A DNA stretch of 64,000 nucleotides, taken from positions 186,001 through 250,000 of the forward strand of contig NW_027473512.1 of assembly GCF_050947335.1 (NCBI RefSeq). Reading direction: 5' to 3'. The translations under genes and the position numbers were made by a program. The stretch's first letter is position 1, and every line of letters starts with the position of its first letter. Of this stretch, positions 39,034 to 54,000 are shown in pieces. Below the pieces are notes generated by a model, which ran no database searches, was not told where the DNA came from, and worked only from the letters and a program-made list of their open reading frames with translations. The DNA comes from Megachile rotundata. Its lineage: Eukaryota > Arthropoda > Insecta > Hymenoptera > Megachilidae.

Positions 39034-40865
39034 GTTTTTGGGAGATTGTATTTATATGATTGCGATTCTATGATTGTGATTGAATGATTGTAATTGTATG
39101 ATTGTGATTGTATGATTGTGATTGTATGAGTGCGATTGTATGATTGCGATTTTATGATTATGATTGTATGATTGTTGTTGTATGAATGCCATTGTATGAT
39201 TGTGATTGTATGATTGTGATTGTATGATTGTGATTGTATGAGTGCGATTGTATGATTGCGATTTTATGATTGTGATTGTATGATTGTGATTGTATGATTG
39301 TGATTGTATGATTGTGATTGTATGATTGTGATTGTGTGATTGTGATTTTATGATTGTGATTGTATGATTGTGACGGTATGAGTGTGATTGTATGATTGTG
39401 ATAGTATGATTGTTTTTGCAAGATTGCGATTGCAGAATTGTGTTTGTATGATTGTTATTGTATGATTGTGGTTGTATGTTTGTGATTGTATTAATGTGAT
39501 TGTATGGTTGTGATTGTATGATTGCGATTGTATGATCGTGATTGTATGATTGTGAGTGTATAGTTGTGATTGTGTGATTGTGATTGTATGACTGTGATTG
39601 TATGATTGCGATTGTATGATTGTGATTGCATGGTTGTGATTGCACGATTGTGATTCTATGATTGTGATAGTATGATTGTGACTGTATGAGTGTGATTGTA
39701 TGATTGTGATTGTATGACTGTGATTGTATGACTGTGATTGTATGATTGTGATTGTATGATCGTGATTATATGACTGTGATTGTATGATACTGATTGAATG
39801 ATTGCGGTTGTATGACTGTGATTGAATCACTGTTTTTGAATGTTTGTGATTGTATTACTGTGATTGTATGATTATGATTGTATGACTGTGATTGTATGAT
39901 TGTGATTGTATGATTGTGACCGTATCAGTGTGATTGTATGATTGTGATAGTATGATTGTTATTGTATTATTGTGATTGTATGATTGTGATTGTATGATTG
40001 TGATTGTATGATTGTGATTGTATGATTGTGATTGTATGATTGTGATTGTATGATTGTGACGGTATGAGTGTGATTGTATGATTGTTATTGCATGATTGCG
40101 GTTGCAGAATTGTGTTGGTATGATTGTTGTTGTATGATTGTGATTGTATGTTTGTGATTGTATGGTTGTGATTGTATGATTGCTATTGTATGATTGCGAC
40201 TGTATGATCGTGATTGTATGATTGTGATTGGATAGTTGTGATTGTGTGATTCTGATTGTATGATTGTGATTGTATGATTGCGATTGTATGATTGTGATTG
40301 CATGGTTGTGATTGTACGATTGTGATTGTACGATTGTGATTCTATGATTGTGATTGTATGATTTTGACTGTATGAGTGTGATTGTATGATTGTGATTGTA
40401 TGATTGTGATTGTATGATTGTGATTGTATGATTGTGATTGTATGATTGTGATTGTATGATTGTGATTGTATGATTGTGATTGTATGATTGTGATTTTATG
40501 ATTGTGACTGTATGACTGTGATTGTATGATTGTGGTCGCATGACTGGGATTGTATGATTGTGATTGTATGATTGTGATTGTATGATTGTGATAGTATGAT
40601 TGCGACCGCAGGATTGTGCTTGTATGATTGCAATTGTATGATTGTGATTGTATGATTGTGATTGCATGATTGTGATTGCATTATTGTGATTGTAATTGCG
40701 ATTGTATGAATGTAATTGTATGACTGTGGTAGTATGACTCTGATTGTATGATAGTGATTGTATGATTGCGACTGTATGATTGGGATCGTATGATTGTGAT
40801 TGTGTTTTTGTGAATGTATGATTGTGATTGTATGACTGTGATTTTATGATTGTGATTGTATCAGT
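39034..40865. repeat. HOR copy R13 (type A)
   Basis: Length 1,832 bp (130 x 14 + 12). It shares GACCGTATCAG and TTGCGGTTGTATGACTG with R4, 16.7-18.6 kb away. GCGACCGCAGG near 40,603 is a private CpG-rich variant of GCGACTGCAGG. Confidence 0.85.
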
Positions 40866-42501
40866 GTTTTTGGGAGATTGTATTTATATGATTGCGATTC
40901 TATGATTGTGATTGAATGATTGTAATTGTATGATTGTGATTGTATGATTGTGATTGTATGAGTGCGATTGTATGATTGCGATTTTATGATTGTGATTGTA
41001 TGATTGTTGTTGTATGAATGCCATTGTATGATTGTGATTGTATGATTGTGATTGTATGAGTGCGATTGTATGATTGCGATTTTATGATTGTGATTGTATG
41101 ATTGTGATTGTATGATTGTGATTGTATGATTGTGATTGTATGATTGTGATTGTAGGACTGTGGCAGTATGTTTGTGATAGTATGATTGTGATTGTATGAT
41201 TGGGATTGTATGATTGGGATTGTATGATTGTGATTGTGTGATTGTGATTTTATGATTGTGATTGTATGATTGTGACGGTATGAGTGTGATTGTATGATTG
41301 TGATTTTATGATTATGATTGTATGATTGTTGTTGTATGAATGCCATTGTATGATTGTGATTGTATGATTGTGATTGTATGATTGTGATTGTATGAGTGCG
41401 ATTGTATGATTGCGATTTTATGATTGTGATTGTATGATTGTGATTGTATGATTGTGATTGTATGATTGTGATTGTAGGACTGTGACAGTATGTTTGTGAT
41501 AGTATGATTGTGATTGTATGATTGTGATTTTATGATTGTGATTGTATGATTGTGATTGTATGATTGTGATTGTGTGATTGTGATTTTATGATTGTGATTG
41601 TATGATTGCGACGGTATGAGTGTGATTGTATGATTGTGATAGTATGATTGTTTTTGCAAGATTGCGATTGCAGAATTGTGTTTGTATGATTGTTATTGTA
41701 TGATTGTGGTTGTATGTTTGTGATTGTATTAATGTGATTGTATGGTTGTGATTGTATGGTTGTGATTGTATGATTGCGATTGTATGATCGTGATTGTATG
41801 ATTGTGAGTGTATAGTTGTGATTGTGTGATTGTGATTGTATGATTGTGATTGTATGATTGCGATTGTATGTTTGTGATTGTATGGTTGTGATTGTATGGT
41901 TGTGATTGTATGATTGCTATTGTATGATTGCGACTGTATGATCGTGATTGTATGATTGTGATTGGATAGTTGTGATTGTGTGATTCTGATTGTATGATTG
42001 TGATTGTATGATTGCGATTGTATGATTGTGATTGCATGGTTGTGATTGTACGATTGTGATTGTACGATTGTGATTCTGTGATTGTGATTGTATGATTTTG
42101 ACTGTATGAGTGTGATTGTATGATTGTGATTGTATGATTGTGATTGTATGATTGTGATTGTATGATTGTGATTGTATGATTGTGATTGTATGATTGTGAT
42201 TGTATGATTGTGATTATATGATTGTGATAGTATGATTGCGACTGCAGGATTGTGCTTGTATGATTGCAATTGTATGATTGTGATTGTATGATTGTGATTG
42301 CATGATTGTGATTGCATTATTGTGATTGTAATTGCGATTGTATGAATGTAATTGTATGACTGTGGTAGTATGACTCTGATTGTATGATAGTGATTGTATG
42401 ATTGCGACTGTATGATTGGGATTGTATGATTGTGATTGTGTTTTTGTGAATGTATGATTGTGATTGTATGACTGTGATTTTATGATTGTGATTGTATCAG
42501 T
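40866..42501. repeat. HOR copy R14 (double deletion)
   Basis: Length 1,636 bp (116 x 14 + 12). Near 41,868 it jumps from the GTGAGTGTATAG section into GTATGTTTGTGATTG, skipping the GATACTG, CACTG, GACCG and GCGGTTGCAG blocks. The GGTCGCATGACTGGG block is also missing before GACTGCAGG near 42,240. Two GATTGGG units occur near 41,200. Confidence 0.82.
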
Positions 42502-45157
42502 GTTTTTGGGAGATTGTATTTATATGATTGCGATTCTATGATTGTGATTGAATGATTGTAATTGTATGATTGTGATTGTATGATTGTGATTGTATGAGTG
42601 CGATTGTATGATTGCGATTTTATGATTGTGATTGTATGATTGTTGTTGTATGAATGCCATTGTATGATTGTGATTGTATGATTGTGATTGTATGAGTGCG
42701 ATTGTATGATTGCGATTTTATGATTGTGATTGTATGATTGTGATTGTATGATTGTGATTGTATGATTGTGATTGTATGATTGTGATTGTAGGACTGTGAC
42801 AGTATGTTTGTGATAGTATGATTGTGATTGTATGATTGTGATTGTATGATTGTGATTGTATGATTGTGATTGTGTGATTGTGATTTTATGATTGTGATTG
42901 TATGATTGTGACGGTATGAGTGTGATTGTATGATTGTGATAGTATGATTGTTTTTGCATGATTGCGATTGCAGAATTGTGTTTGTATGATTGTTATTGTA
43001 TGATTGTGGTTGTATGTTTGTGATTGTATTAATGTGATTGTATGGTTGTGATTGTATGGTTGTGATTGTATGATTGCGATTGTATGATCGTGATTGTATG
43101 ATTGTGAGTGTACAGTTGTGATTGTGTGATTGTGATTGTATGATAGTGATTGTATGATTGCGATTGTATGATTGTGATTGCATGGTTGTGATTGCACGAT
43201 TGTGATTCTATGATTGTGATAGTATGATTGTGACTGTATGAGTGTGATTGTATGATTGTGATTGTATGACTGTCATTGTATGACTGTGATTGTATGACTG
43301 TGATTGTATGGTTGTGATTGTATGATTGTGATTTTATGATTGTGACTGTATGACTGTGATTGTATGATTGTGGTCGCATGACTAGGATTGTATGATTGTG
43401 ATTGTATGATTGTGATTATATGATTGTGATAGTATGATTGCGACTGCAGGATTGTGTTTGTATGGTTGCAATTGTATGATTGTGGTTGTATGATTGTGAT
43501 TGCATGGTAGTGATTGTAATTGCGATTGTATCATTGTAATTGTATGACTGTGGTAGTATGACTGTGATTGTATGATAGTGATTGTATGATTGCGACTGTA
43601 TGATTGGGATTGTATGATTGTGATTGCATTTTTGTGATTGTATGATTGTGAATGTATCAGTGTTTTTGGGAGATTGTATTTGATTGATTGCCATTGTATG
43701 ATTGTGATTGAATGATTGTGATTGTATGATTGTGATTGTATGATTGTGATTGTATGAGTGCGATTGTATGATTGCGATTTTATGATTGTGATTGTATGAT
43801 TGTTGTTGTATGATTGTGATTGTATGATTGTTTTTGGGAGATTGTATTTATATGATTGCGAATGTATGATTGTAATTGTATGATTGTGATTGTATGATTG
43901 TGATTGTGTGATTGTGATTTTATGATTGTGATTGTATGATTGTGACGGTATGAGTGTGATTGTATGATTGTGATAGTATGATTGTTTTTGCATGATTGCG
44001 ATTGCAGAATTGTGTTTGTATGATTGTAATTGTATGATTGTGGTCGTATGACTGTGATTGTATGATTGTGATTGTATGATAGTGATTGAATGATTGCGAT
44101 TGTATGATTGTGATTGAATCACTGCTTTTGAATGTGTGTGATTGTATTACTGTGATTGTATGGTTCTGATTGTATGATTGTGACCGTATGAGTGTGATTG
44201 TATGATTGTGATAGTATGATTGTTATTGTATTATTGTGATTGTATGATTGTGATTGTATGATTGTGATTGTATGATTGTGATTGTATGATTGTGATTGTA
44301 TGATTGTGATTGTATGATTGTGATTGTATGATTGTGACGGTATGAGTGTGATTGTATGATTGTGATAGTATGATTGTTATTGCATGATTGCGGTTGCAGA
44401 ATTGTGTTGGTATGATTGTTGTTGTATGATTGTGATTGTATGTTTGTGATTCTATGGTTGTGATTGTATGGTTGTGATTGTATGATTGCTATTGTATGAT
44501 TGCGACTGTATGATCGTGATTGTATGATTGTGATTGGATAGTTGTGATTGTGTGATTCTGATTGTATGATTGTGATTGTATGATTGCGATTGTATGATTG
44601 TGATTGCATGGTTGTGATTGTACGATTGTGATTGTACGATTGTGATTCTATGATTGTGATTGTATGATTGTGACTGTATGAGTGTGATTGTATGATTGTG
44701 ATTGTATGATTGTGATTGTATGATTGTGATTGTATGATTGTGATTGTATGATTGTGATTGTGTGATTGTGATTGTATGATTGTGATTTTATGATTGTGAC
44801 TGTATGACTGTGATTGTATGATTGTGGTCGCATGACAGGGATTGTATGATTGTGATTGTATGATTGTGATTGTATGATTGTGATAGTATGATTGCGACTT
44901 CAGGATTGTGCTTGTATGATTGCAATTGTATGATTGTGATTGTATGATTGTGATTGCATGATTGTGATTGCATTATTGTGATTGTAATTGCGATTGTATG
45001 AATGTAATTGTATGACTGTGGTAGTATGACTCTGATTGTATGATAGTGATTGTATGATTGCGACTGTATGATTGGGATTGTATGATTGTGATTGTGTTTT
45101 TGTGAATGTATGATTGTGATTGTATGACTGTGATTTTATGATTGTGATTGTATCAGT
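42502..45157. repeat. HOR copy R15 (type B with second landmark)
   Basis: Length 2,656 bp, made of 1,160 bp up to a second landmark at 43,662 and 1,496 bp after it. Each part leaves remainder 12 on division by 14, and each has one short unit. The first part has the same 1,160-bp length and block order as the start of R19 (59,629-60,788). Confidence 0.86.
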
Positions 45158-48100
45158 GTTTTTGGGAGATTGTATTTATATGATTGCGATTCTATGATTG
45201 TGATTGAATGATTGTAATTGTATGATTGTGATTGTATGATTGTAATTGTATGAGTGCGATTGTATGATTGCGATTTTATGATTATGATTGTATGATTGTT
45301 GTTGTATGAATGCCATTGTATGATTGTGATTGTATGATTGTGATTGTATGATTGTGATTGTATGAGTGCGATTGTATGATTGCGATTTTATGATTGTGAT
45401 TGTATGATTGTGATTGTATGATTGTGATTGTATGATTGTGATTGTATGATTGTGATTGTGTGATTGTGATTTTATGATTGTGATTGTATGATTGTGACGG
45501 TATGAGTGTGATTGTATGATTGTGATTGTATGATTGCGATTGTATGATTGTGATTGCATGGTTGTGATTGTACGATTGTGATTGTACGATTGTGATTCTA
45601 TGATTGTGATTGTATGATTGTGACTGTATGAGTGTGATTGTATGATTGTGATTGTATGATTGTGATTGTATGATTGTGATTGTATGATTGTGATTGTATG
45701 ATTGTGATTGTGTGATTGTGATTTTATGATTGTGATTGTATGATTGTGACGGTATGAGTGTGATTGTATGATTGTGATAGTATGATTGTTTTTGCATGAT
45801 TGCGATTGCAGAATTGTGTTTGTATGATTGTTATTGTATGATTGTGGTTGTATGTTTGTGATTGTATTAACGTGATTGTATGGTTGTGATTGTATGGTTG
45901 TGATTGTATGATTGCGATTGTATGATCGTGATTGTATGATTGTGAGTGTATAGTTGTGATTGTGTGATTGTGATTGTATGATTGTGATTGTATGATTGCG
46001 ATTGTATGATTGTGATTGCATGGTTGTGATTGCACGATTGTGATTGCACGATTGTGATTCTATGATTGTGATTGTATGATTGTGATTGTATGATTGTGAT
46101 TGTATGATTGTGATAGTATGATTGTGATTGTATGATTGTGATTGTATGATTGTGATTGTATGATTGTGATTGTATGATTGTGATTGTATGAGTGTGATTG
46201 TATGAATGTGACTATATGAGTGCGATTTTATGATTGCGATTTTATGATTGTGATTGTATGATTGTTGTTGTATGAATGCCATTGCATGATTGTGATTGTA
46301 TGATTGTGATTGTATGATTGTGATTGTGTGATTGTGATTGTATGATTGTGATTGTATGATTGCGATTGTATGATTGTGATTGCATGGTTGTGATTGTACG
46401 ATTGTGATTGTACGATTGTGATTCTATGATTGTGATTGTATGTTTGTGATTGTATGGTTGTGATTGTATGGTTGTGATTGTATGATTGTGATTGTATGAT
46501 TGTGATTGTATGATTGTGACGGTATGAGTGTGATTGTATGATTGTGATAGTATGATTGTTATTGCATGATTGCGGTTGCAGAATTGTGTTGGTATGATTG
46601 TTATTGTATGATTGTGATTGTATGTTTGTGATTGTATGGTTGTGATTGTATGGTTGTGATTGTATGATTGCTATTGTATGATTGCGATTGTATGATCGTG
46701 ATTGTATGATTGTGATTGTATAGTTGTGATTGTGTGATTCTGATTGTATGATTGTGATTGTATGATTGCGATTGTATGATTGTGATTGCATGGTTGTGAT
46801 TGTACGATTGTGATTGTACGATTGTGATTCTATGATTGTGATTGTATGATTGTGACTGTATGAGTGTGATTGTATGATTGTGATTGTATGATTGTGATTG
46901 TATGATTGTGATTGTATGATTGTGATTGTGTGATTGTGATTTTATGATTGCGATTGTATGATTGTGACGGTATGAGTGTGATTGTATGATTGTGATAGTA
47001 TGATTGTTTTTGCATGATTGCGATTGCAGAATTGTGTTTGTATGATTGTTATTGTATGATTGTGGTTGTATGTTTGTGATTGTATTAACGTGATTGTATG
47101 GTTGTGATTGTATGATTGGGATTGTATGATTGGGATTGTATGATTGGGATTGTATGATTGTGATTGTGTGATTGTGATTTTATGATTGTGATTGTATGAT
47201 TGTGACGGTATGAGTGTGATTGTATGATTGTGATTTTATGATTATGATTGTATGATTGTTGTTGTATGAATGCCATTGTATGATTGTGATTGTATGATTG
47301 TGATTGTATGATTGTGATTGTATGAGTGCGATTGTATGATTGCGATTTTATGATTGTGATTGTATGATTGTGATTGTATGATTGTGATTGTATGATTGTG
47401 TTTGTATGATTGTAATTGTATGATTGTGGTCGTATGACTGTGATTGTATGATTGTGATTGTATGATAGTGATTGAATGATTGCGATTGTATGATTGTGAT
47501 TGAATCACTGCTTTTGAATGTGTGTGATTGTATTACTGTGATTGTATGGTTCTGATTGTATGATTGTGACCGTATGAGTGTGATTGTATGATTGTGATAG
47601 TATGATTGTTATTGTATTATTGTGATTGTATGATTGTGATTGTATGATTGTGATTGTATGATTGTGATTGTATGATTGTGATTGTATGATTGTGATTGTA
47701 TGATTGTGACGGTATGAGTGTGATTGTATGATTGTGATAGTATGATTGTTATTGCATGATTGCGGTTGCAGAATTGTGTTGGTATGATTGTTGTTGTATG
47801 ATTGTGATTGTATGTTTGTGATTCTATGGTTGTGATTGTATGGTTGTGATTGTATGATTGCTATTGTATGATTGCGACTGTATGATCGTGATTGTATGAT
47901 TGTGATTGGATAGTTGTGGTTGTGTGATTCTGATTGTATGATTGTGATTGTATGATTGCGATTGTATGATTGTGATTGCATGGTTGTGATTGTACGATTG
48001 TGATTGTACGATTGTGATTCTATGATTGTGATTGTATGATTGTGACTGTATGAGTGTGATTGTATGATTGTGATTGTATGATTGTGATTGTATGATTGTG

Positions 48101-48529
48101 ATTGTATGATTGTGATTGTATGATTGTGATTGTGTGATTGTGATTGTATGATTGTGATTTTATGATTGTGACTGTATGACTGTGATTGTATGATTGTGGT
48201 CGCATGACAGGGATTGTATGATTGTGATTGTATGATTGTGATTGTATGATTGTGATAGTATGATTGCGACTTCAGGATTGTGCTTGTATGATTGCAATTG
48301 TATGATTGTGATTGTATGATTGTGATTGCATGATTGTGATTGCATTATTGTGATTGTAATTGCGATTGTATGAATGTAATTGTATGACTGTGGTAGTATG
48401 ACTCTGATTGTATGATAGTGATTGTATGATTGCGACTGTATGATTGGGATTGTATGATTGTGATTGTGTTTTTGTGAATGTATGATTGTGATTGTATGAC
48501 TGTGATTTTATGATTGTGATTGTATCAGT
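45158..48529. repeat. HOR copy R16 (composite)
   Basis: Length 3,372 bp (240 x 14 + 12). It includes a GTATTAACG variant near 45,866, a doubled CACGATTGTGATTG near 46,033, GCGGTTGCAG near 46,573, a triplet of GATTGGG units near 47,115-47,150 and a type B end near 47,508. The stretch from about 45,850 to 47,300 recurs at 51,170-52,640 and 57,010-58,400. Confidence 0.82.
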
Positions 48530-49799
48530 GTTTTTGGGAGATTGTATTTATATGATTGCGATTCTATGATTGTGATTGAATGATTGTAATTGTATGATTG
48601 TGATTGTATGATTGTAATTGTATGAGTGCGATTGTATGATTGCGATTTTATGATTATGATTGTATGATTGTTGTTGTATGAATGCCATTGTATGATTGTG
48701 ATTGTATGATTGTGATTGTATGAGTGCGATTGTATGATTGCGATTTTATGATTGTGATTGTATGATTGTGATTGTATGATTGTGATTGTATGATTGTGAT
48801 TGTATGATTGTGATTGTGTGATTGTGATTTTATGATTGTGATTGTATGATTGTGACGGTATGAGTGTGATTGTATGATTGTGATTGTATGATTGCGATTG
48901 TATGATTGTGATTGCATGGTTGTGATTGTACGATTGTGATTGTACGATTGTGATTCTATGATTGTGATTGTATGATTGTGACTGTATGAGTGTGATTGTA
49001 TGATTGTGATTGTATGATTGTGATTGTATGATTGTGATTGTATGATTGTGATTGTATGATTGTGATTGTGTGATTGTGATTTTATGATTGTGATTGTATG
49101 ATTGTGACGGTATGAGTGTGATTGTATGATTGTGATAGTATGATTGTTTTTGCATGATTGCGATTGCAGAATTGTGTTTGTATGATTGTTATTGTATGAT
49201 TGTGGTTGTATGTTTGTGATTGTATTAACGTGATTGTATGGTTGTGATTGTATGGTTGTGATTGTATGATTGCGATTGTATGATCGTGATTGTATGATTG
49301 TGAGTGTATAGTTGTGATTGTGTGATTGTGATTGTATGATTGTGATTGTATGATTGCGATTGTATGATTGTGATTGCATGGTTGTGATTGCACGATTGTG
49401 ATTGCACGATTGTGATTCTATGATTGTGATTGTATGATTGTGATTGTATGATTGTGATTGTATGATTGTGATTGTATGATTGTGATAGTATGATTGTGAT
49501 TGTATGATTGTGATTGTATGATTGTGATTGTATGATTGTGATTGTATGATTGTGATTGTATGAGTGTGATTGTATGAATGTGACTATATGAGTGCGATTT
49601 TATGATTGCGATTTTATGATTGTGATTGTATGATTGTTGTTGTATGAATGCCATTGCATGATTGTGATTGTATGATTGTGATTGTATGATTGTGATGGTG
49701 TGATTGTGATTGTATGATTGTGATTGTATGATTGCGATTGTATGATTGTGATTGCATGGTTGTGATTGTACGATTGTGATTGTACGATTGTGATTCTAT

Positions 49800-51000
49800 G
49801 ATTGTGATTGTATGATTGTGACTGTATGGGTGTGATTGTATGATTGTGATTGTATGATTGTGATTGTATGATTGTGATTGTATGATTGTGATTGTATGAT
49901 TGTGATTGTATGATTGTGATTGTATGATTGTGATTGTATGATTGTGATTGTATGATTGTGATTGTATGATTGTGATTGTATGATTGTGATTTTATGATTG
50001 TGACTGTATGACTGTGATTTTATGATCGTGGTCGCATGACTGGGATTGTATGATTGTGATTGTATGATTGTGATTGTATGATTGTGATTGTATGATTGGG
50101 ATAGTATGACTGTGATTGTATGATCGTGATTATATGACTGTGATTGTATGATAGTGATTGAATGATTGCGATTGTATGATTGTGATTGAATGACTGCTTT
50201 TGAATGTTTGTGATTGTATTATTGTGATTGTATGATTATGATTGTATGACTGTGATTGTATGATTGTGATTGTATGATTGTGACCGTATGAGTGTGAGTG
50301 TATGATTGTGATAGTATGATTGTTATTGTATTATTGTGATTGTATGATTGTGATTGTATGATTGTGATAGTATGATTGCGATTGTATGATCGTGATTGTA
50401 TGATTGTGATTGTATGATTGTGATTGTATGATTGTGATTTTATGATTGTGACTGTATGACTGTGATTGTATGATTGTGGTCGCATGACTGGGATTGTATG
50501 ATTGTGATTGTATGATTGTGATTGTATGATTGTGATAGTATGATTGCGACTGCAGGATTGAGCTTGTATGATTGCAATTGTATGATTGTGATTGTATGAT
50601 TGTGATTGCATGATTGTGATTGTAATTGCGATTGTATGATTGTAATTGTATGACTGTGGTAGTATGACTCTGATTGTATGATAGTGATTGTATGATTGCG
50701 ACTGTATGATTGGGATTGTATGATTGTGATTGTATTTTTGTGAATGTATGATTGTGATTGTATGACTGTGATTGTATGATTGTGATTGTATGATTGTGAC
50801 TGTATTATTGTGATTTTATGATTGTGATTGTATGATTGTTTTTGGGAGATTGTATTTATATGATTGCGAATGTATGATTGTGATTGAATGATTGTGATTG
50901 TATGATCGTGATTGTATGAGTGTGATTGTATGATTGTGACTATATGAGTGTGATAGAATGATTGTGATTGTATGATTGTGATTGTATGATTGTGACTGTA
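49800..51000. repeat. Duplicated block, offset 5,762 (left copy)
   Basis: It runs from the plain 14-mer stretch through ATCGTGGTCGCATGACTGGG, GATTGGGATAG, GACTGCTTTTGAATG, GTGAGTGTATG and GATTGAGCTTG. GATTGAGCTTG (A in place of T) occurs only here and at the matching place in 55,620-56,760. Confidence 0.83.
49832..49989. repeat. Plain consensus run of about 11 identical 14-mers
   Basis: About 158 bp of unbroken ATGATTGTGATTGT, ended by GATTTTATG. Similar runs of 8-11 units occupy the same position in other HOR copies (about 24,952-25,099, 35,366-35,513 and 61,642-61,764). It is the part of the HOR where unit number varies most between otherwise identical copies. Confidence 0.9.
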
Positions 51001-54000
51001 TTATTGTGATTTTATGATTGTGATTGTATGATTGTGACGGTATGAGTGTGATTGTATGATTGTGATAGTATGATTGTTTTTGCATGATTGCGATTGCAGA
51101 ATTGTGTTTGTATGATTGTTATTGTATGATTGTGGTTGTATGTTTGTGATTGTATTAACGTGATTGTATGGTTGTGATTGTATGGTTGTGATTGTATGAT
51201 TGCGATTGTATGATCGTGATTGTATGATTGTGAGTGTATAGTTGTGATTGTGTGATTGTGATTGTATGATTGTGATTGTATGATTGCGATTGTATGATTG
51301 TGATTGCATGGTTGTGATTGCACGATTGTGATTGCACGATTGTGATTCTATGATTGTGATTGTATGATTGTGATTGTATGATTGTGATTGTATGATTGTG
51401 ATTGTATGATTGTGATAGTATGATTGTGATTGTATGATTGTGATTGTATGATTGTGATTGTATGATTGTGATTGTATGATTGTGATTGTATGATTGTGAT
51501 TGTATGATTGTGATTGTATGAGTGTGATTGTATGAATGTGACTATATGAGTGCGATTGTATGATTGCGATTTTATGATTGTGATTGTATGATTGTTGTTG
51601 TATGAATGCCATTGCATGATTGTGATTGTATGATTGTGATTGTATGATTGTGATTGTGTGATTGTGATTGTATGATTGTGATTGTATGATTGCGATTGTA
51701 TGATTGTGATTGCATGGTTGTGATTGTACGATTGTGATTGTACGATTGTGATTCTATGATTGTGATTGTATGTTTGTGATTGTATGGTTGTGATTGTATG
51801 GTTGTGATTGTATGATTGTGATTGTATGATTGTGATTGTATGATTGTGACGGTATGAGTGTGATTGTATGATTGTGATAGTATGATTGTTATTGCATGAT
51901 TGCGGTTGCAGAATTGTGTTGGTATGATTGTTATTGTATGATTGTGATTGTATGTTTGTGATTGTATGGTTGTGATTGTATGGTTGTGATTGTATGATTG
52001 CTATTGTATGATTGCGATTGTATGATCGTGATTGTATGATTGTGATTGTATAGTTGTGATTGTGTGATTCTGATTGTATGATGGTGATTGTATGATTGCG
52101 ATTGTATGATTGTGATTGCATGGTTGTGATTGTACGATTGTGATTGTACGATTGTGATTCTATGATTGTGATTGTATGATTGTGACTGTATGAGTGTGAT
52201 TGTATGATTGTGATTGTATGATTGTGATTGTATGATTGTGATTGTATGATTGTGATTGTATGATTGTGATTGTGTGATTGTGATTTTATGATTGCGATTG
52301 TATGATTGTGACGGTATGAGTGTGATTGTATGATTGTGATAGTATGATTGTTTTTGCATGATTGCGATTGCAGAATTGTGTTTGTATGATTGTTATTGTA
52401 TGATTGTGGTTGTATGTTTGTGATTGTATTAACGTGATTGTATGGTTGTGATTGTATGATTGGGATTGTATGATTGGGATTGTATGATTGGGATTGTATG
52501 ATTGTGATTGTGTGATTGTGATTTTATGATTGTGATTGTATGATTGTGACGGTATGAGTGTGATTGTATGATTGTGATTTTATGATTATGATTGTATGAT
52601 TGTTGTTGTATGAATGCCATTGTATGATTGTGATTGTATGATTGTGATTGTATGATTGTGATTGTATGAGTGCGATTGTATGATTGCGATTTTATGATTG
52701 TGATTGTATGATTGTGATTGTATGATTGTGATTGTATGATTGTGATTGTAGGACTGTGACAGTATGTTTGTGATAGTATGATTGTGATTGTATGATTGTG
52801 ATTTTATGATTGTGATTGTATGATTGTGATTGTATGATTGTGATTGTGTGATTGTGATTTTATGATTGTGATTGTATGATTGTGACGGTATGAGTGTGAT
52901 TGTATGATTGTGATAGTATGATTGTTTTTGCATGATTGCGATTGCAGAATTGTGTTTGTATGATTGTTATTGTATGATTGTGGTTGTATGTTTGTGATTG
53001 TATTAATGTGATTGTATGGTTGTGATTGTATGGTTGTGATTGTATGATTGCGATTGTATGATCGTGATTGTATGATTGTGAGTGTACAGTTGTGATTGTG
53101 TGATTGTGATTGTATGATTGTGATTGTATGATTGCGATTGTATGATTGTGATTGCATGGTTGTGATTGCACGATTGTGATTCTATGATTGTGATAGTATG
53201 ATTGTGACTGTATGAGTGTGATTGTATGATTGTGATTGTATGACTGTCATTGTATGACTGTGATTGTATGACTGTGATTGTATGGTTGTGATTGTATGAT
53301 TGTGATTTTATGATTGTGACTGTATGACTGTGATTGTATGATTGTGGTCGCATGACTAGGATTGTATGATTGTGATTGTATGATTGTGATTATATGATTG
53401 TGATAGTATGATTGCGACTGCAGGATTGTGTTTGTATGGTTGCAATTGTATGATTGTGATTGCATGGTAGTGATTGTAATTGCGATTGTATCATTGTAAT
53501 TGTATGACTGTGGTAGCATGACTGTGATTGTATGATAGTGATTGTATGATTGCGACTGTATGATTGGGATTGTATGATTGTGATTGCATTTTTGTGATTG
53601 TATGATTGTGAATGTATCAGTGTTTTTGGGAGATTGTATTTGAATGATTGCCATTGTATGATTGTGATTGAATGATTGTGATTGTATGATTGTGATTGTA
53701 TGATTGTGATTGTATGAGTGCGATTGTATGATTGCGATTTTATGATTGTGATTGTATGATTGTTGTTGTATGATTGTGATTGTATGATTGTTTTTGGGAG
53801 ATTGTATTTACATGATTGCGAATGTATGATTGTAATTGTATGATTGTGATTGTATGATTGTGATTGTGTGATTGTGATTTTATGATTGTGATTGTATGAT
53901 TGTGACGGTATGAGTGTGATTGTATGATTGTGATAGTATGATTGTTTTTGCATGATTGCGATTGCAGAATTGTGTTTGTATGATTGTGGTCGTATGACTG

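Noticed and set aside
45176..46282. 368-codon - strand open frame
   Set aside because: Repeat-encoded. Its length reflects a stretch with few TTA, CTA or TCA variants in that frame.
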